Shown here: positions 45,101 through 54,439 of the stretch, in pieces | Layout of the letters: each line of letters starts with the position of its first letter | Position numbering within the stretch: position 1 is the stretch's first letter | Notes under the pieces: model-generated | The model's input: the letters and a program-made list of their open reading frames with translations, nothing else | What the model was told of the DNA's origin: nothing | Databases searched by the model: none | Origin: CAZUWH01 sp964624075 | Lineage (GTDB): Bacteria > Pseudomonadota > Alphaproteobacteria > Rhodospirillales > Rhodospirillaceae | Assembly (NCBI GenBank): GCA_964624075.1 | Contig: CAZUWH010000004.1 | Coordinates: 1-64,000, forward strand | DNA length: 64,000 bases | Direction: 5' to 3' | Made by a program: the position numbers and the translations under genes

Positions 45101-45893
45101 GACTTTCGTCGCTCCTCTGATGAACAGACAAATCCCGCACGGTTGGTGTGGAACCGCACAGCGGACAGTCTGGATCGGGCTTGACCCTGATGCGGCGGAA
45201 GGTGGTGGCAAGGGCGTCATAGATCAGCAGCGTACCGGCCATGGACGTCCCGATGCCGAGAATCTCCTTCACGACCTCCGTCGCCTGCAAGGCGCCAAGT
45301 ACGCCGGCCACGGCCCCGAGTACCCCAGCTTCGGCACACGAGGGAATCTGGCCAGACGGAGGAGGGGCGGGGAACAGGCAACGGTAGCATGGTCCACCCT
45401 GCTTGAAAGTGACAAGCTGACCGTCGAAACGCAGGATGGCCGCGGAGACCAATGGCTTGCCGGCCAAGAAGCAGGCATCGTTGACCAGAAAGCGGGTCGG
45501 AAAGTTGTCCGATCCATCTGCCACCACATCGTAACGATTAATCAGGGCAAGTGCATTGTCAGGACCAAGCCGGAAAGGGTGCGTTTCCACCCTGACATCG
45601 GGGTTGACAGCCCTGACCGTTGCCGCGGCGCTGTCCACTTTTGGCCGGCCGATGGCGGCGGTCGTATGGACAACCTGCCGTTGCAGATTGGACAGCTCGA
45701 CCCTGTCGTCATCGACCACGCCAAGCGTGCCAATCCCGGCTGCCGCCAGATACAGGAGCAGCGGCGAACCAAGTCCGCCAGCTCCCACCACCAGAACCCG
45801 CGCCGCCAGCAGCCGGGCCTGTCCAACTCCGCCGACTTCCGGCAGCAGGATGTGACGCGCGTAGCGGTAAATCTGGTCTTCCCTGAACTCCAT
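45066..45893 (-). CDS. moeB: ThiF/MoeB-type adenylyltransferase
   Basis: Activates the C-terminus of a ubiquitin-like sulfur carrier (MoaD or ThiS) by adenylation. 275 residues: FREDQIYRYARHILLPEVGG, ATP-binding VLVVGAGGLGSPLLLYLAAA, VVDDDRVELSNLQRQVVHTT, ADGSDNFPTRFLVNDAC, catalytic cysteine in IPSCAEAGVLGAVAGVLGAL and two zinc pairs, CYRC and CPLC. There is no C-terminal rhodanese domain. Whether it serves molybdopterin or thiamine synthesis cannot be told. Operon with the DsrE-like gene. Confidence 0.85.
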   Translation of the reverse strand: MEFREDQIYRYARHILLPEVGGVGQARLLAARVLVVGAGGLGSPLLLYLAAAGIGTLGVVDDDRVELSNLQRQVVHTTAAIGRPKVDSAAATVRAVNPDVRVETHPFRLGPDNALALINRYDVVADGSDNFPTRFLVNDACFLAGKPLVSAAILRFDGQLVTFKQGGPCYRCLFPAPPPSGQIPSCAEAGVLGAVAGVLGALQATEVVKEILGIGTSMAGTLLIYDALATTFRRIRVKPDPDCPLCGSTPTVRDLSVHQRSDESHGDNDRACSSD

Positions 45894-46129
45894 GCTATTT
45901 CCCTTCGACTTTCCCCTTGAAGACGGCGAGGGCCTTCAGGTTTCTACTTCATTTCATCCCGATCATGTGTCACGTCATGTAGTCTGTCGTTGGACACTTC
46001 CAGGCACCTTGCCCCATCCAGGGGGAGGGGGTTGTTCGTGGTGTGCAGCGAGATACTCTCACAGGCCACAGTGACCGACTTGTGTGCATATGGTAGCCCT
46101 CGTGATAGGGATTTTATGCAGGGTCCGGT
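45894..46129. other. Intergenic stretch without a supported gene
   Basis: Between the moeB-like start and the 3' end of a broken lipoprotein gene. It has a short family C-like piece (CCCCATCCAGGGGGAGGGGG, 46013-46032). It should contain the promoter of the moeB-dsrE-like pair. Nothing else is recognised. Confidence 0.4.
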
Positions 46130-47044
46130 TTCTGTCAGTGGCTTATCTCCTGGCGCCGCTGCGACGCCATATCGTGCCGGGCCGCCTCGGCGATGGCAGG
46201 GGCGCGGCGTTGTCAGCAATGGCTTCCACCAGGAGTGGCCCACGGGGCACGCAACAAATGGGCTGAAATCTCGTTGCCCTGCGTGATGGTGCCAAGTCCC
46301 GTCCCGTCGGACCGTTCCAGGGCCCAGAAAACCCCGTACCATGGTGGTCGGTCTGCCGCGTGCTGGCAGCCACACGACGGCCGGAAGTCGCGTTGACGGG
46401 CGCTGGCTCCAACAGAATCGCTCCTTTCAGACGGTGAGTCGTCGCCTCTTTTGTCCCGTGCAGACCCATGGCCTTCAAGGCCCGTCCGATCGCGTCAGCC
46501 AGAGCATGGTCCAAGCCCGCCCCGACACCGGCATGACCGCTACGGCTGGCATGGTGCCGTTACCACCTACGCGACCAGAACCGGATCACCGGCCAGCCAA
46601 CGGTCCTGCCCTCCCGACAGCGACATGGCTGCATCGTACCCCTAAATCAACGCACCGTCTTCGGGCGCGCGCAATGACCAGATGATCCGGGCTGTTGTCT
46701 GGTCTGTGGTGTCATCTTCCGGGCTGGCGGTACCTGCGCGTATCGTCGGTTCAAGAATCAGCCGCAAAGGCATCGTAGCTTTCCGGATCGGGCCGGTCAC
46801 GGCGTGAATGTCCATCGTCTGCAGTCTTCGCACTATGGCTTCGGCCAGGGTGGTGCGCAGCGGGTTAGGTGTTGCCCCCCAGCGGCAGGACAACGATTCT
46901 CGTTACCGTGGGCAGCCGGGTCAGCGGGTTGTCGACGTCCAGGAAATCATGACGGAATGGCTGAGGAACATCGCTGCACCCGGCCACTCTCCAGACCATG
47001 GTCACCAGACTGACCGCCAGGATCATGCGGAATCGTTTTCCCAT
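46130..47044 (-). pseudogene. Envelope lipoprotein adjoining pgeF, broken
   Basis: From 47044 on the minus strand: MGKRFRMILAVSLVTMVWRV with lipobox VAGC, then FRHDFLDVDNPLTRLPTVTR IVVLPLGG and a stop. A frame change follows: NPLRTTLAEAIVRRLQTMDI, a stop, MSLSGGQDRWLAGDPVLVA, IGRALKAMGLHGTKEATTHR, VFWALERSDGTGLGTITQGN and EISAHLLRAPWATPGGSHC. At least four lesions. An uncharacterised lipoprotein of this kind is common directly behind pgeF in related genomes (from memory). Function unknown. Confidence 0.65.
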
Positions 47045-47050
47045 GCGTGG

Positions 47051-47818
47051 TCATCGTTCCAGAACGATAGCCGACAGGCCGAGGCCATAATCCGGTTCCC
47101 CCCGGCGTACCGCGCGGCGATGGCTGAAAAAACGGCCTTCCTCCCAGAAGGTGTCGCAAGGGGTGCGTACAACGGTCAGGATTCCCAGTTTGGCCAGCTG
47201 CCGCGCGACATATCCAGACAGGTTGAACAGATAATGATCCTGACGGGGTGCTGGAGCAAAAAAAACCGCACTGTCAGGATCGTCACTCAGGAACGGCTCT
47301 GGAAACTCGGGCCCGACTTCATAGGAGCGCTGGGCGATGCATGGTCCAACCGCCGCAATGATGCCATGGGGGACAGCCCCCAACGCCTGCATGGCCTTGA
47401 CCACGGAAGCGAGCACCCCCCCAAGAGCACCGCGCCAGCCGGCATGCGCGGCGCCGACCACGCCGGCCTGGGCATCGGCCAGCAGCACTGGCGCACAATC
47501 GGCTGACAGCACCCCCAGGGCTATGCCCGGGACCCGCGTGACCAGGGCATCGGCCGGAGGCGATTCGGTATGCGTCCAGGAGTGTTCAACCGCGACCGCG
47601 ATGGCTGTGTGCTTCTGCTGCACGGTCACCAGGGCTTCGGGAGGAAGTTCGAGCATCGCCATGGCGCGTGCACGATTGGCGGCAACGGCTGCGGGATCAT
47701 CGGCGGAACCGAATCCACAGTTTAGAGATGTATATAGTCCTTTCGATACACCCCCTGAGCGTGTAGAAAAGCCATGACGGATACGGGTCAGCTCATTCAG
47801 GGTGGAAACGGTAATCAT
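47051..47818 (-). CDS. pgeF: Peptidoglycan editing factor PgeF (laccase domain)
   Basis: A multicopper-like-fold enzyme that removes misincorporated residues from peptidoglycan precursors. From the ATG at 47818 (MITVSTLNELTRIRHGFSTR) it has 255 residues. Motifs include HGFSTRSGGVSKGLYTSLNC, VTVQQKHTAIAV, GVLSADCAPVLLADAQAGVV and GAAHAGWRGALGGVL (the metal His/Cys set), and IIAAVGPCIAQRSYEVGPEF. The frame is open to 47971, but the extra residues are translated from a family A repeat and are excluded. The downstream lipoprotein gene is broken. Confidence 0.92.
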   Translation of the reverse strand: MITVSTLNELTRIRHGFSTRSGGVSKGLYTSLNCGFGSADDPAAVAANRARAMAMLELPPEALVTVQQKHTAIAVAVEHSWTHTESPPADALVTRVPGIALGVLSADCAPVLLADAQAGVVGAAHAGWRGALGGVLASVVKAMQALGAVPHGIIAAVGPCIAQRSYEVGPEFPEPFLSDDPDSAVFFAPAPRQDHYLFNLSGYVARQLAKLGILTVVRTPCDTFWEEGRFFSHRRAVRRGEPDYGLGLSAIVLER

Positions 47819-47839
47819 GGCCTGGCCTGCCTTAATACC

Positions 47840-47985
47840 AACGAGCGTCAATCGTGACACACGCGCAAATGTCCGCCGCGGCGGCGCGCCGAATGGCGCA
47901 AAAGCCCAAGGGCCGCGGATACGGCCCGCCGGCGCCTGGGGAAGCCTTGATCGGTCATGATCAAGGCTCAAGAGTATAAGTCATT
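47840..47985 (+). repeat. Family A interspersed repeat, copy 3
   Basis: GCGTCAATCGTGACACACGC, GCCGCGGCGGCGCGCCGAATGG, CGCAAAAGCCCAAGGGCCGCG GATACGG, GCCGGCGCCTGGGGAAGCCT and GATCAAGGCTCAAGAG follow one another as in the other copies. It sits immediately upstream of pgeF and extends its reading frame by about 50 codons, which could mislead automatic start calling. Confidence 0.8.
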
Positions 47986-48031
47986 GGCTTGCGATCCAAA
48001 CGGTCTTCGAGCCGTGGTTTCGTAGAGATGC

Positions 48032-48946
48032 TCATGTTTTCATCAGTTCCTGAACATGAACGGCGACACTGTTCGCCAGCGCCGTCAGGCCATACCCTCC
48101 CTCCAGAACCGACACCAGCCGACCGTTGCAACATTCGGCGGCAACTGCCATCAGAACACGGGGCACCCAGGCGTAATCGGCTTCTGCCAGCACTAGCATT
48201 GAGACTCGCAAGAGGATCGCGGGCATGCGCATCGAAGCCGGCCGAGATGAACAGGAAGTCGGGTTTGAAGGCGCGCAAGGGCGCGCAGAATGCGTGTTAT
48301 CACGCCATAACGAAAGTCTTCCGACCTGCTACCTAGCGCCAGCGGGATGTTGACGATATTGTCGGCACAGCCGGTTTTCTGCACGGTTCCCGTGCCGGGG
48401 TAACAGGGCGACTAGTGGATAGAGGCATAGAATCAGGTCGGCGTCGTTCCAGAAGGCAGCCTGGGTCCCATTGCCATGGTGTACATCGAGATCCACCACC
48501 GCCACCCGTCGGAATCCGTGGTGCAGACGCGCATGGCGGGCACCGATAGCCACATTGTTGAAAACACAGAAAAACCCCACGGCAGTGGTCGGCTCGGCAT
48601 GGTGACCGGGCGGACGCACGGCATAAAAGGCATTGCGCACGGCACCGCCCGCCCCAACCGCACGCAAGACCGCCTCGCCCGAATCAAGAGACAGGACGGT
48701 ATTAGAATCCAGATAGTAGAAGTTGCATCTCGGTACAGCCTCAAGGAGGCTGTCAATGTAGGATCGCGGATGCATACACGCGATCAGAGTAGGCGTTGCC
48801 AGGGGGGCCTCCCGGCATTCGAGCCGGCTGAAGCCTTCTGCCGCGAGTGCCCGTTCGATCATGGTCAGACGTTCTGAGCGTTCAGGGTGATAAGGACCGG
48901 TGTCATAGCGCGTACACGCCGGGTGAGAGATCAGCAGCGTTGGCAT
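48032..48946 (-). pseudogene. Histone deacetylase-like amidohydrolase, frameshifted
   Basis: From 48946: MPTLLISHPACTRYDTGPYH PERSERL, MHPRSYIDSLLEAVP, VRPPGHHAEPTTAVGFFCVF NNVAIGARHA and VAVVDLDVHHGNGTQAAFWN, the zinc and catalytic histidines of class II-type HDAC/acetylpolyamine amidohydrolases. The frame breaks near 48420. Downstream pieces are DNIVNIPLALGSRSEDFRYG, FLFISAGFDAHARDPLA (frame differs) and LVSVLEGGYGLTALANSVAV HVQEL, the family C-terminus. Two or more frameshifts. All main motifs survive, so inactivation looks recent. Confidence 0.85.
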
Positions 48947-49163
48947 GTGGCATCCTTTGCAACGGCTTTGGCAGGAGAACTTACTTGCCTGCCTTCCATG
49001 AAGCCAGGGAAGGTTTTCCAGCCGGGCAAGCACAGCAGAGCGTGATGATTGCAGGTTGACCCGGGAGGGTGGGCGTCCCGCCTACCTGTTCGCGGGTCAG
49101 AGGCGCCGCGGTGGCGTGGGGTCACCCACCCCTTGCCACCATTGTCCTGGCTGTCTTTGGTCA
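48947..49163. other. Intergenic stretch without a supported gene
   Basis: Separates the HDAC-like pseudogene from the HExxH protein remnant. Should have held the HDAC promoter. It is GC-rich with no recognised repeat block. Confidence 0.3.
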
Positions 49164-50052
49164 AGACGCTCCGAACAGTCTGGTCGGCGGGTGGCCGGCC
49201 ATGAATTTCCGTCGCAACTGGTCGAGGACGGTTTGGGATAGACAAACCTTTCCGGGTGAGAAGGCGCCTCTGTCGGTCGTGTGCGTCAGATAGGCCTGGA
49301 ACCCGTTGGTCATCAACTCTTCATTGCTGGTGTCGTAGCCGCGTATGCCGAGAAACGACCGGAATTTCTCCCGTTCCACGCTAGACGGCACAGTGGTCCA
49401 GAAATACCGGCAATAATCAGCATAGGGATGGTTGGTATAATACTCCGCATGCGACAGCTCATGACGCATGCATGGTTTCGCGTGCCTCTGCCGATACCCA
49501 CACCGTCTTGCCACCTTCGATCTGCCGGCTTTGTAGCTGGGGCACGGATCAGGATCACACGGTCGGCACCGTTCACCTGGAGAAAGCCAGACCTCTCTTT
49601 CGCCCACCCAAGATGCAGCAGGGTGGAACGAAGGCTTTTCTCAGCCTCATTCAGGGCAACGCCGTCATGGTCGGCAAGATTGAAGAACCACCACCAGTTC
49701 GCTGACGCGAAAGTCATTGCCGAAAGCAAAGGTGAGGGGTATCTGGCCGACTGGACGGATGTATTCGGCCAGTTCGTCGTCGGTCAGCACCCGATCACGA
49801 GGGGTTCCCGTCCGTTCGATCAGGGCGATTACGCGATTGAACATAGCGCCCTGCGTGGCCAGCGGCGGAATGTCGAGAATCACGACATCGGGATTGCCCG
49901 CATAGCGGAAGAGAACAGGCCGATCCGATCAAGGCGGTCAGGATATCCTGAACATCGGCATCACGGACAGTCAGTGGCTGGGCTTCGGCGGCGATCGGAC
50001 TCGCGGCGTACAGGGCTGATACCAGCAACACCGCACGAGACACTGCGCGCAT
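49164..50052 (-). pseudogene. Secreted HExxH-type (putative metallopeptidase) protein, broken
   Basis: From 50052: signal peptide MRAVSRAVLLVSALYAASPI AAEAQ, then PLTVRDADVQDILTALIGS. In other frames follow ILDIPPLATQGAMFNRVIAL, DELAEYIRPVGQIPLTFAFG, ALNEAEKSLRSTLLHLGWAK, then MRHELSHAEYYTNHPYADYC RYFW and FRSFLGIRGYDTSNEELMTN GFQAYLTHT. RHELSHAEYY has the HExxH zinc-binding arrangement with a downstream Glu (NEELMTNGFQAYL). At least three frameshifts. It ends KFMAGHPPTRLFGAS. The family is not named with confidence. It adjoins the DUF4384/WD40 remnants and may have been part of the same system. Confidence 0.55.
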
Positions 50053-50113
50053 TGCCCCACCTCGCCGGGAATTGGGGCGGGCATGCCCGCCCCATCACGA
50101 TCGGGCTGCGCTA

Positions 50114-50900
50114 TTGCACGGTGATATCCAGTTTGTCTTCCGACACCCATCGGATTCGCTTTCCTGAAGGCAGCGATCACTTCATCGGTCGAGCCGACCT
50201 TCAGCGGAACGAGGTCACCTGCCTTTAGTTCCGCCGGAAGGGTGACGTCGCGATCGCTGGCCAGGCAAAGCAGTTACTCACGCTCCCTACCTGGTCGAAG
50301 CGTATTTCGAATGGTATCGATTCGCCCGGGAATGCCATCGGTTTGGCGCCCTTCACATAGGGGTCGGGTTGGAACCAGTTGGGGAACACGCGGGCGATGG
50401 TGTGGCCGGCATCCTTGTAATAGCAGTACAGAAAGCCATCACGGTTCAATTCAATCACCGCCCTCATGGTGGGTGCGATCGAGCGTGCCCCACAAGTGCG
50501 CCGTTATACAGGCCGGCGCCAGCCAGCTTGCGCTGGACGAAACGGCCGCGGTCTCCCTTCGACATGCCGTCGTATCAATCGCATGCCTGCTGCGTCATGG
50601 TTGGATTGGTCTTATCGATCTCCAGGCACTTCCAGTAGGGCACGTTGGTGAGCTTGCCCCATTACCTCGAATCAGGCCCAGCTCGATCAGGGCACGCACG
50701 CCGGCGCCTTCGCTCTGGCTCAGCGACATGGACAGGCTGATTCCAGCCTTGCCGATCTTGCTGCTGCCGACCTCGCCGGCCTGGCCCGAACGCACGATGG
50801 CTATGGTGTTGCTGGCGCCGACGCCCGCCGCCAGTTCGATTCCGTGCGAGCCCTGAACCCCAAGCCGACGGCCACCAGATTGCCCGCCTTCAGCCCGGCT
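50114..50900 (-). pseudogene. CsgG/DUF4384-like secreted protein, broken
   Basis: Pieces on the minus strand: SGIELAAGVGASNTIAIVRS-like text, GKAGISLSMSLSQSEGAGVR ALIELGLI, then in another frame GKLTNVPYWKCLEIDKTNPT MTQQA, a stop, YDGMSKGDRGRFVQRKLAGA GLYNGAL, then NRDGFLYCYYKDAGHTIARV FPNWFQPDPYVKG, FPGESIPFEIRFDQ and, at the end, SEDKLDITVQ. ALIELGLI..LTNVPYWKCL recalls CsgG-type lipoproteins, and the DGFLYCYY..VFPN..F segment is the DUF4384 pattern seen in several stress or toxin-linked proteins. Four or more lesions. Confidence 0.6.
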
Positions 50901-50921
50901 GTGGACGCCGAGAACAGCGGT

Positions 50922-51713
50922 TCAAGATTGGGGGCCGACAAGCACATCGACCCGCAGTGCATCCACATAACCCGCCACTAGCGACCAGTCATCGGGCGCG
51001 AACGCCACCGAATGGGGCTTGCAGCCACCGGGCACCCGGACCTTGGCCCGCAGGCGAAAATCGGGGTCGTACAGACGGATGAAACCGTCATAGGACACCG
51101 TGGCCATGCGACTGGTGCCGTCGAAGGCCAGCTCAGTGCTGATATCGCTGTAATCGCGATCTACGGCTACCTCCCTGCCGGTACTGGTATTCCACGCGAT
51201 CACGCCCTCCTATCCCGACAGGACAGCGGCGAACACCTGTCCGTCGGGCGAATAGGCAAGATGGTTGACCAACGCCGGCAGGGAACTGAGCCGGGCGGCG
51301 ATGCGCCGCTTCTCCACGTCGAACAGATACAGCGAGAAGGTGCCGTCCCAACTGATCCCGGTATAGCCCGACGCCACCATACGCTTGTCATCGGGCGACA
51401 AGGCCACGGCATAAAGCATGCCTTCCGCGCCCTCGCCGATAGGAATACGGAAGATGTCGAGGAGCTGTCCGCTGGCAGCATCCCACAGCCGCACCGTCTT
51501 GTCGTCGGACGCGGTGGCCACCAGGGTTTCGTCGCGATCCGTGGACAGGCTGTTGATCACGGTGGTATAGCCTCTGGTTTCCACCCGCAGGAGCGGCGCC
51601 GTGGGGGGCGCCTCGGCCCCGCTTCGGTCAGAGACCGGCGACGCCTTCTTGGCAGAAGGCGGTACGGCGACGGCCAGCGGAACCATGGCGGCCACGACCC
51701 CGCGCAGCGACAT
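50922..51713 (-). pseudogene. Periplasmic WD40-repeat protein with in-frame stop
   Basis: From the ATG at 51713: a signal peptide (MSLRGVVAAMVPLAVAVPPS), then WD40-type repeats SLSTDRDETLVATASDDKTV RLWDAASGQLLD, AVALSPDDKRMVASGY, SLYLFDVEKRRIAARLSS, VNHLAYSPDGQVFAAVLSG. An in-frame TAG at 51210-51212 follows, after which the same frame continues GVIAWNTSTGREVAVDRD, LAFDGTSRMATVSYDGFIRL YD and HSVAFAPDDWSLVAGYVD. Only the amber codon and the truncated end break it, so it is either very recently inactivated or read through. A beta-propeller exported to the periplasm is inferred. Confidence 0.65.
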
Positions 51714-51727
51714 CCCCTGTTTCCACC

Positions 51728-52663
51728 TTATGATGGCCAGCGCAGCAGGGCCAGAAGCCACTGGCCCGGTAGCCCACTGATGGACTCGGAGCCATCCAAA
51801 CCGGGTGCGGCATTCTGGTACCTGGCCAGGCTGGTGGTGATACGGTTTTCGGTCTGTGACAGCGCCTGACGTTTGGTCTGAATCGATTGGGTATCGAGCC
51901 GTGCCGACTTTCTGGCCTCAAGGTCCTTCTGCTCGGCCACCTGCCTGGCGCGCAGGGATGCCTCGTCTTTTTTCCCTCCGGCCTTCTTTTTCAGAGTTTC
52001 CAACTCGGCCTGCTGCCTGGCCCTGAGCTGCCGTTCCTCCGTGGCGAACCGAATTCTCTGCCCCGGAATCCCACGGCATTTTCTGCATCTTCTGATCGGC
52101 CTGCATGAATTCGTTGACGCGCTTGTCGATGTGCCGGCCCATGGTCACGGGCCAGGGCGGGGTTACGGGTATACAATTCCACCTGCTTGGCCCAAAGCTG
52201 CTGCGCCTGGGGGCTGGGTAGTTTTCCCGACGCGGTGATCTGCGGTGATGCGCGAGAACTGGCCTTCGCGACATTCAATGACCTTGCTGAGGGCAAATTG
52301 CGCCTCATCCAGCTTGACCAGCTCACGGTCATAATCGCTACGAACATTCTGATAGAGGATCGCCTTGCCCTTATCCTGTTGCATCCGATGGTTAATACAG
52401 CCGCCCACCGCGCCCAACGCAGCGCCACTCGCCGCACCAATGGCGGCGGCTTTCCCGGTATCGCGGCCGCCCGATACCATCGCCCCCACGATCATATCGG
52501 CGGTAAAATAGTCGCCGGTGGCATCCATGGTCTTGACATAGGCGTAACAAGCGTCGCTGCCGTCGTCGGCACCGATCCGCCCGGTCTGGGTCGTGACGCA
52601 ACTGGATAACAACACGGTAGTGCAGGCCGCCAGCGCACTAACCTTCCTGGTTCTCATCCGCAT
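51728..52663 (-). pseudogene. Glycine-zipper lipoprotein with coiled-coil tail, frameshifted
   Basis: From 52663: MRMRTRKVSALAACTTVLLS SC, a lipobox, then YAYVKTMDATGDYFTADMIV and a glycine zipper GKAAAIGAASGAALGAVGGC. DRELVKLDEAQFALSKVIEC follows before the frame is lost. Later pieces: QLWAKQVELYTRNPALA, RVNEFMQADQKMQKMP, and a charged coiled coil RARQVAEQKDLEARKSARLD TQSIQTKRQALSQTENRITT. It ends 15 nt before the WD40 gene start, so lipoprotein, WD40 and DUF4384-like genes were probably one operon. Confidence 0.6.
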
Positions 52664-52941
52664 CCCCTGAGACATGAACATTTGCACGACCGACTTCTGA
52701 GAAGTTATGTATGTAAAAAGTGTATCGTGAAAGAGTAATAATGTCTAAACATGAATATACATGTGATTAATCTGTTTATTATGATGCATATTCGTCCGAA
52801 TATGAGCATAAAATGGAGAATTGTATCAAGGATAATGTTTCTTTTAAGTCACATTCGTCATATTATAATCTTCTTCAGGGGAATATTCTATGAGGCTCTA
52901 TATCATCTCTTGATGAGAGATACAACTTTAATTTAAAGTTG
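52664..52941. promoter_or_regulatory. AT-rich divergent intergenic region
   Basis: About 280 bp rich in A/T, between the leftward lipoprotein pseudogene and a rightward small open frame. A 19-bp inverted repeat CAACTTTA-ATT-TAAAGTTG (52923-52941) lies right before the ATG at 52942 and could be an operator or RNA hairpin. Composition contrasts with the GC-rich surroundings. Confidence 0.45.
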
Positions 52942-53169
52942 ATGATCAATATGCGCATAATTATCGTAATATCCTCTTATACAACACCTATAGGTAGTAT
53001 CGCTATGGACAATGAGAGCTGTATGGTCAATGTTAAGCAGATAATAAATCCTAATTCCGTGCAGATTCATGGCAACACTAACATCAACGCCTCCGCCCAG
53101 AACGTGAACATTACATCTATTGATAGTAGTAACACCGCCAAGACCAGCGTCAGCGCTAACGGCAAGTAA
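52942..53169 (+). CDS. Small Asn/Ser-rich protein of unknown function
   Basis: 75 residues from MINMRIIIVISSYTTPIGSI: a short hydrophobic N-terminus, then VKQIINPNSVQIHGNTNINA SAQNVNITSIDSSNTAKTSV. The alternating N-x-N-I pattern recalls a beta-helix or repeat strand. The DNA is AT-rich compared with its neighbours, so codon use differs from the core genes. No ribosome site is obvious. It could be a real imported small gene, an export-signal peptide precursor, or the N-terminal relic of a larger surface protein. No family recognised. Confidence 0.35.
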   Translation: MINMRIIIVISSYTTPIGSIAMDNESCMVNVKQIINPNSVQIHGNTNINASAQNVNITSIDSSNTAKTSVSANGK

Positions 53170-53289
53170 GGCTGGCGGGGCGCCCACGGCGGGTGCTCCG
53201 CCACCTTTCGGCCATCCGGCCATGGAAACATCGCCGCGCGGGACTGGCCGAGGCATGATCCTTGGCATTGTAAACGAGGAGAACGTTCT

Positions 53290-53640
53290 TGTCTTGCGAA
53301 CCGCCATCTTCTCCCGAACCCTCGCATTAGCCGCCGCGGTCACCCTGGTTGCCGCTCCCGCGAAGGCACGGATCGACCTGGAAGAGAGAACCACCTTCCC
53401 GCCATTCCCGCTTGTGGCCGATGCGCTCCATGGAGACGCTGGTGTCGCCCCTGGCAACCCATGGCATCGCCATGCAAGGCAGGAAAGGGGCCACGCCGAT
53501 GATCATCCTCGGCCTGCCACAGGCCGGCTTGCCCGCGTAGGCTTTCGTTTCCCACGACGTGACCGCCATGCGTGACGCCCGGCGTGCCCTGACCCGCGCC
53601 CATGCCTGCAAGCCGCAAACGCCTGCTGCGAAGTGAGTGC
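53290..53640 (+). pseudogene. Remnant of a small exported protein
   Basis: A signal-peptide-like start (LRTAIFSRTLALAAAVTLVA APAKARIDL) is followed in other frames by MQGRKGATPMIILGLPQAGL and by VTAMRDARRALTRAHACKPQ. Each looks like protein but they lie in different frames with stops. The family is not recognised. It lies between the small AT-rich gene and the DUF2807-like remnant, all rightward. Confidence 0.35.
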
Positions 53641-53659
53641 GCAAGGGTGAGACGCGGCT

Positions 53660-54395
53660 GTGACGGATCTACAGATGGTGAAAGAAGTCGCTCCCGCCAT
53701 TCTGGCGGTCCTCGTCCTCGCTGCGGCCTTCCCGTCCGCCGGCGATGGCGAGACATCCCGGTCGATGACGCTGCCGGGGCCGTCGGTACGCCTGAACGGC
53801 GTTGCCGGCATGGTACCGCCACGCCCGAGGAGCGCGGCAATATCTCCGTTGAATGGAGAGGCGGTAAGCACTGGGTCGAGATCATCGTGCCCCGCATGGA
53901 GAGCGGCGTCGCCGTCATCGACGCGCGGCGGGCTACGGCGGGAAGCTTCGTCACCATCGTCAACGGCGTGACCACGGTGGTCGACGGCGGCAACTCTGCC
54001 AGCGTTACCATCGGGGGTCAGCCTGTGAGGGACAGCAGTCCGCCGCCGGCACTCGACATTCGGAGGCCCCGGGGCGGTGACCTGACTCTAACCGGCCTGT
54101 CCGAAACCTGCCGCATCGGCACGGTTGCTAGCCGGCGGGCTTCGGACGTGACGTCCGGCGACTGCCGAGTGGCGTGATACGAAGCCGGGGCAACACTAGC
54201 TGTGATGGGAACCGGGGCCATCGACGTCGACTCAGCGGCAGGCGATACCACCGCCAGCATTGACGGCAGCGGCAACATCCGGGTCACCCGCGGACGGATC
54301 TGAGCACTGGAGGCCCGCATCGGCGGCACAAGCCAGGACCGCTACACTCGCCATCAACGGAACCGTCACCATCAAGACGGGAAACTTGCCCCAGC
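53660..54395 (+). pseudogene. DUF2807 (head GIN domain)-like secreted protein, broken
   Basis: From GTG 53660: TDLQMVKEVAPAILAVLVLA AAFPSAGDGE, a signal-like start, then in other frames GKHWVEIIVPRMESGVAVID ARRATAGSFVTIVNG, GGDLTLTGLSETCRIGTVAS, VTSGDCRVA, MGTGAIDVDSAAGDTTASID GSGNIRVTRGRI and ATLAINGTVTIKTG. Repeated short strands with GSG..I.V..G are the hallmark of DUF2807 beta-helix domains. At least three frame changes. Function of the family is unknown; it is generally an exported adhesin-like or putative auto-transporter protein. Confidence 0.55.
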
Positions 54396-54439
54396 TTTGT
54401 CCCGGATGCTGGAATCACCCCTACCCCAGCCCTCTCCCG

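Noticed and set aside
47819..47971. N-terminal extension of PgeF
   Set aside because: These codons come from a family A repeat and lack homology; the start at 47818 fits the family.
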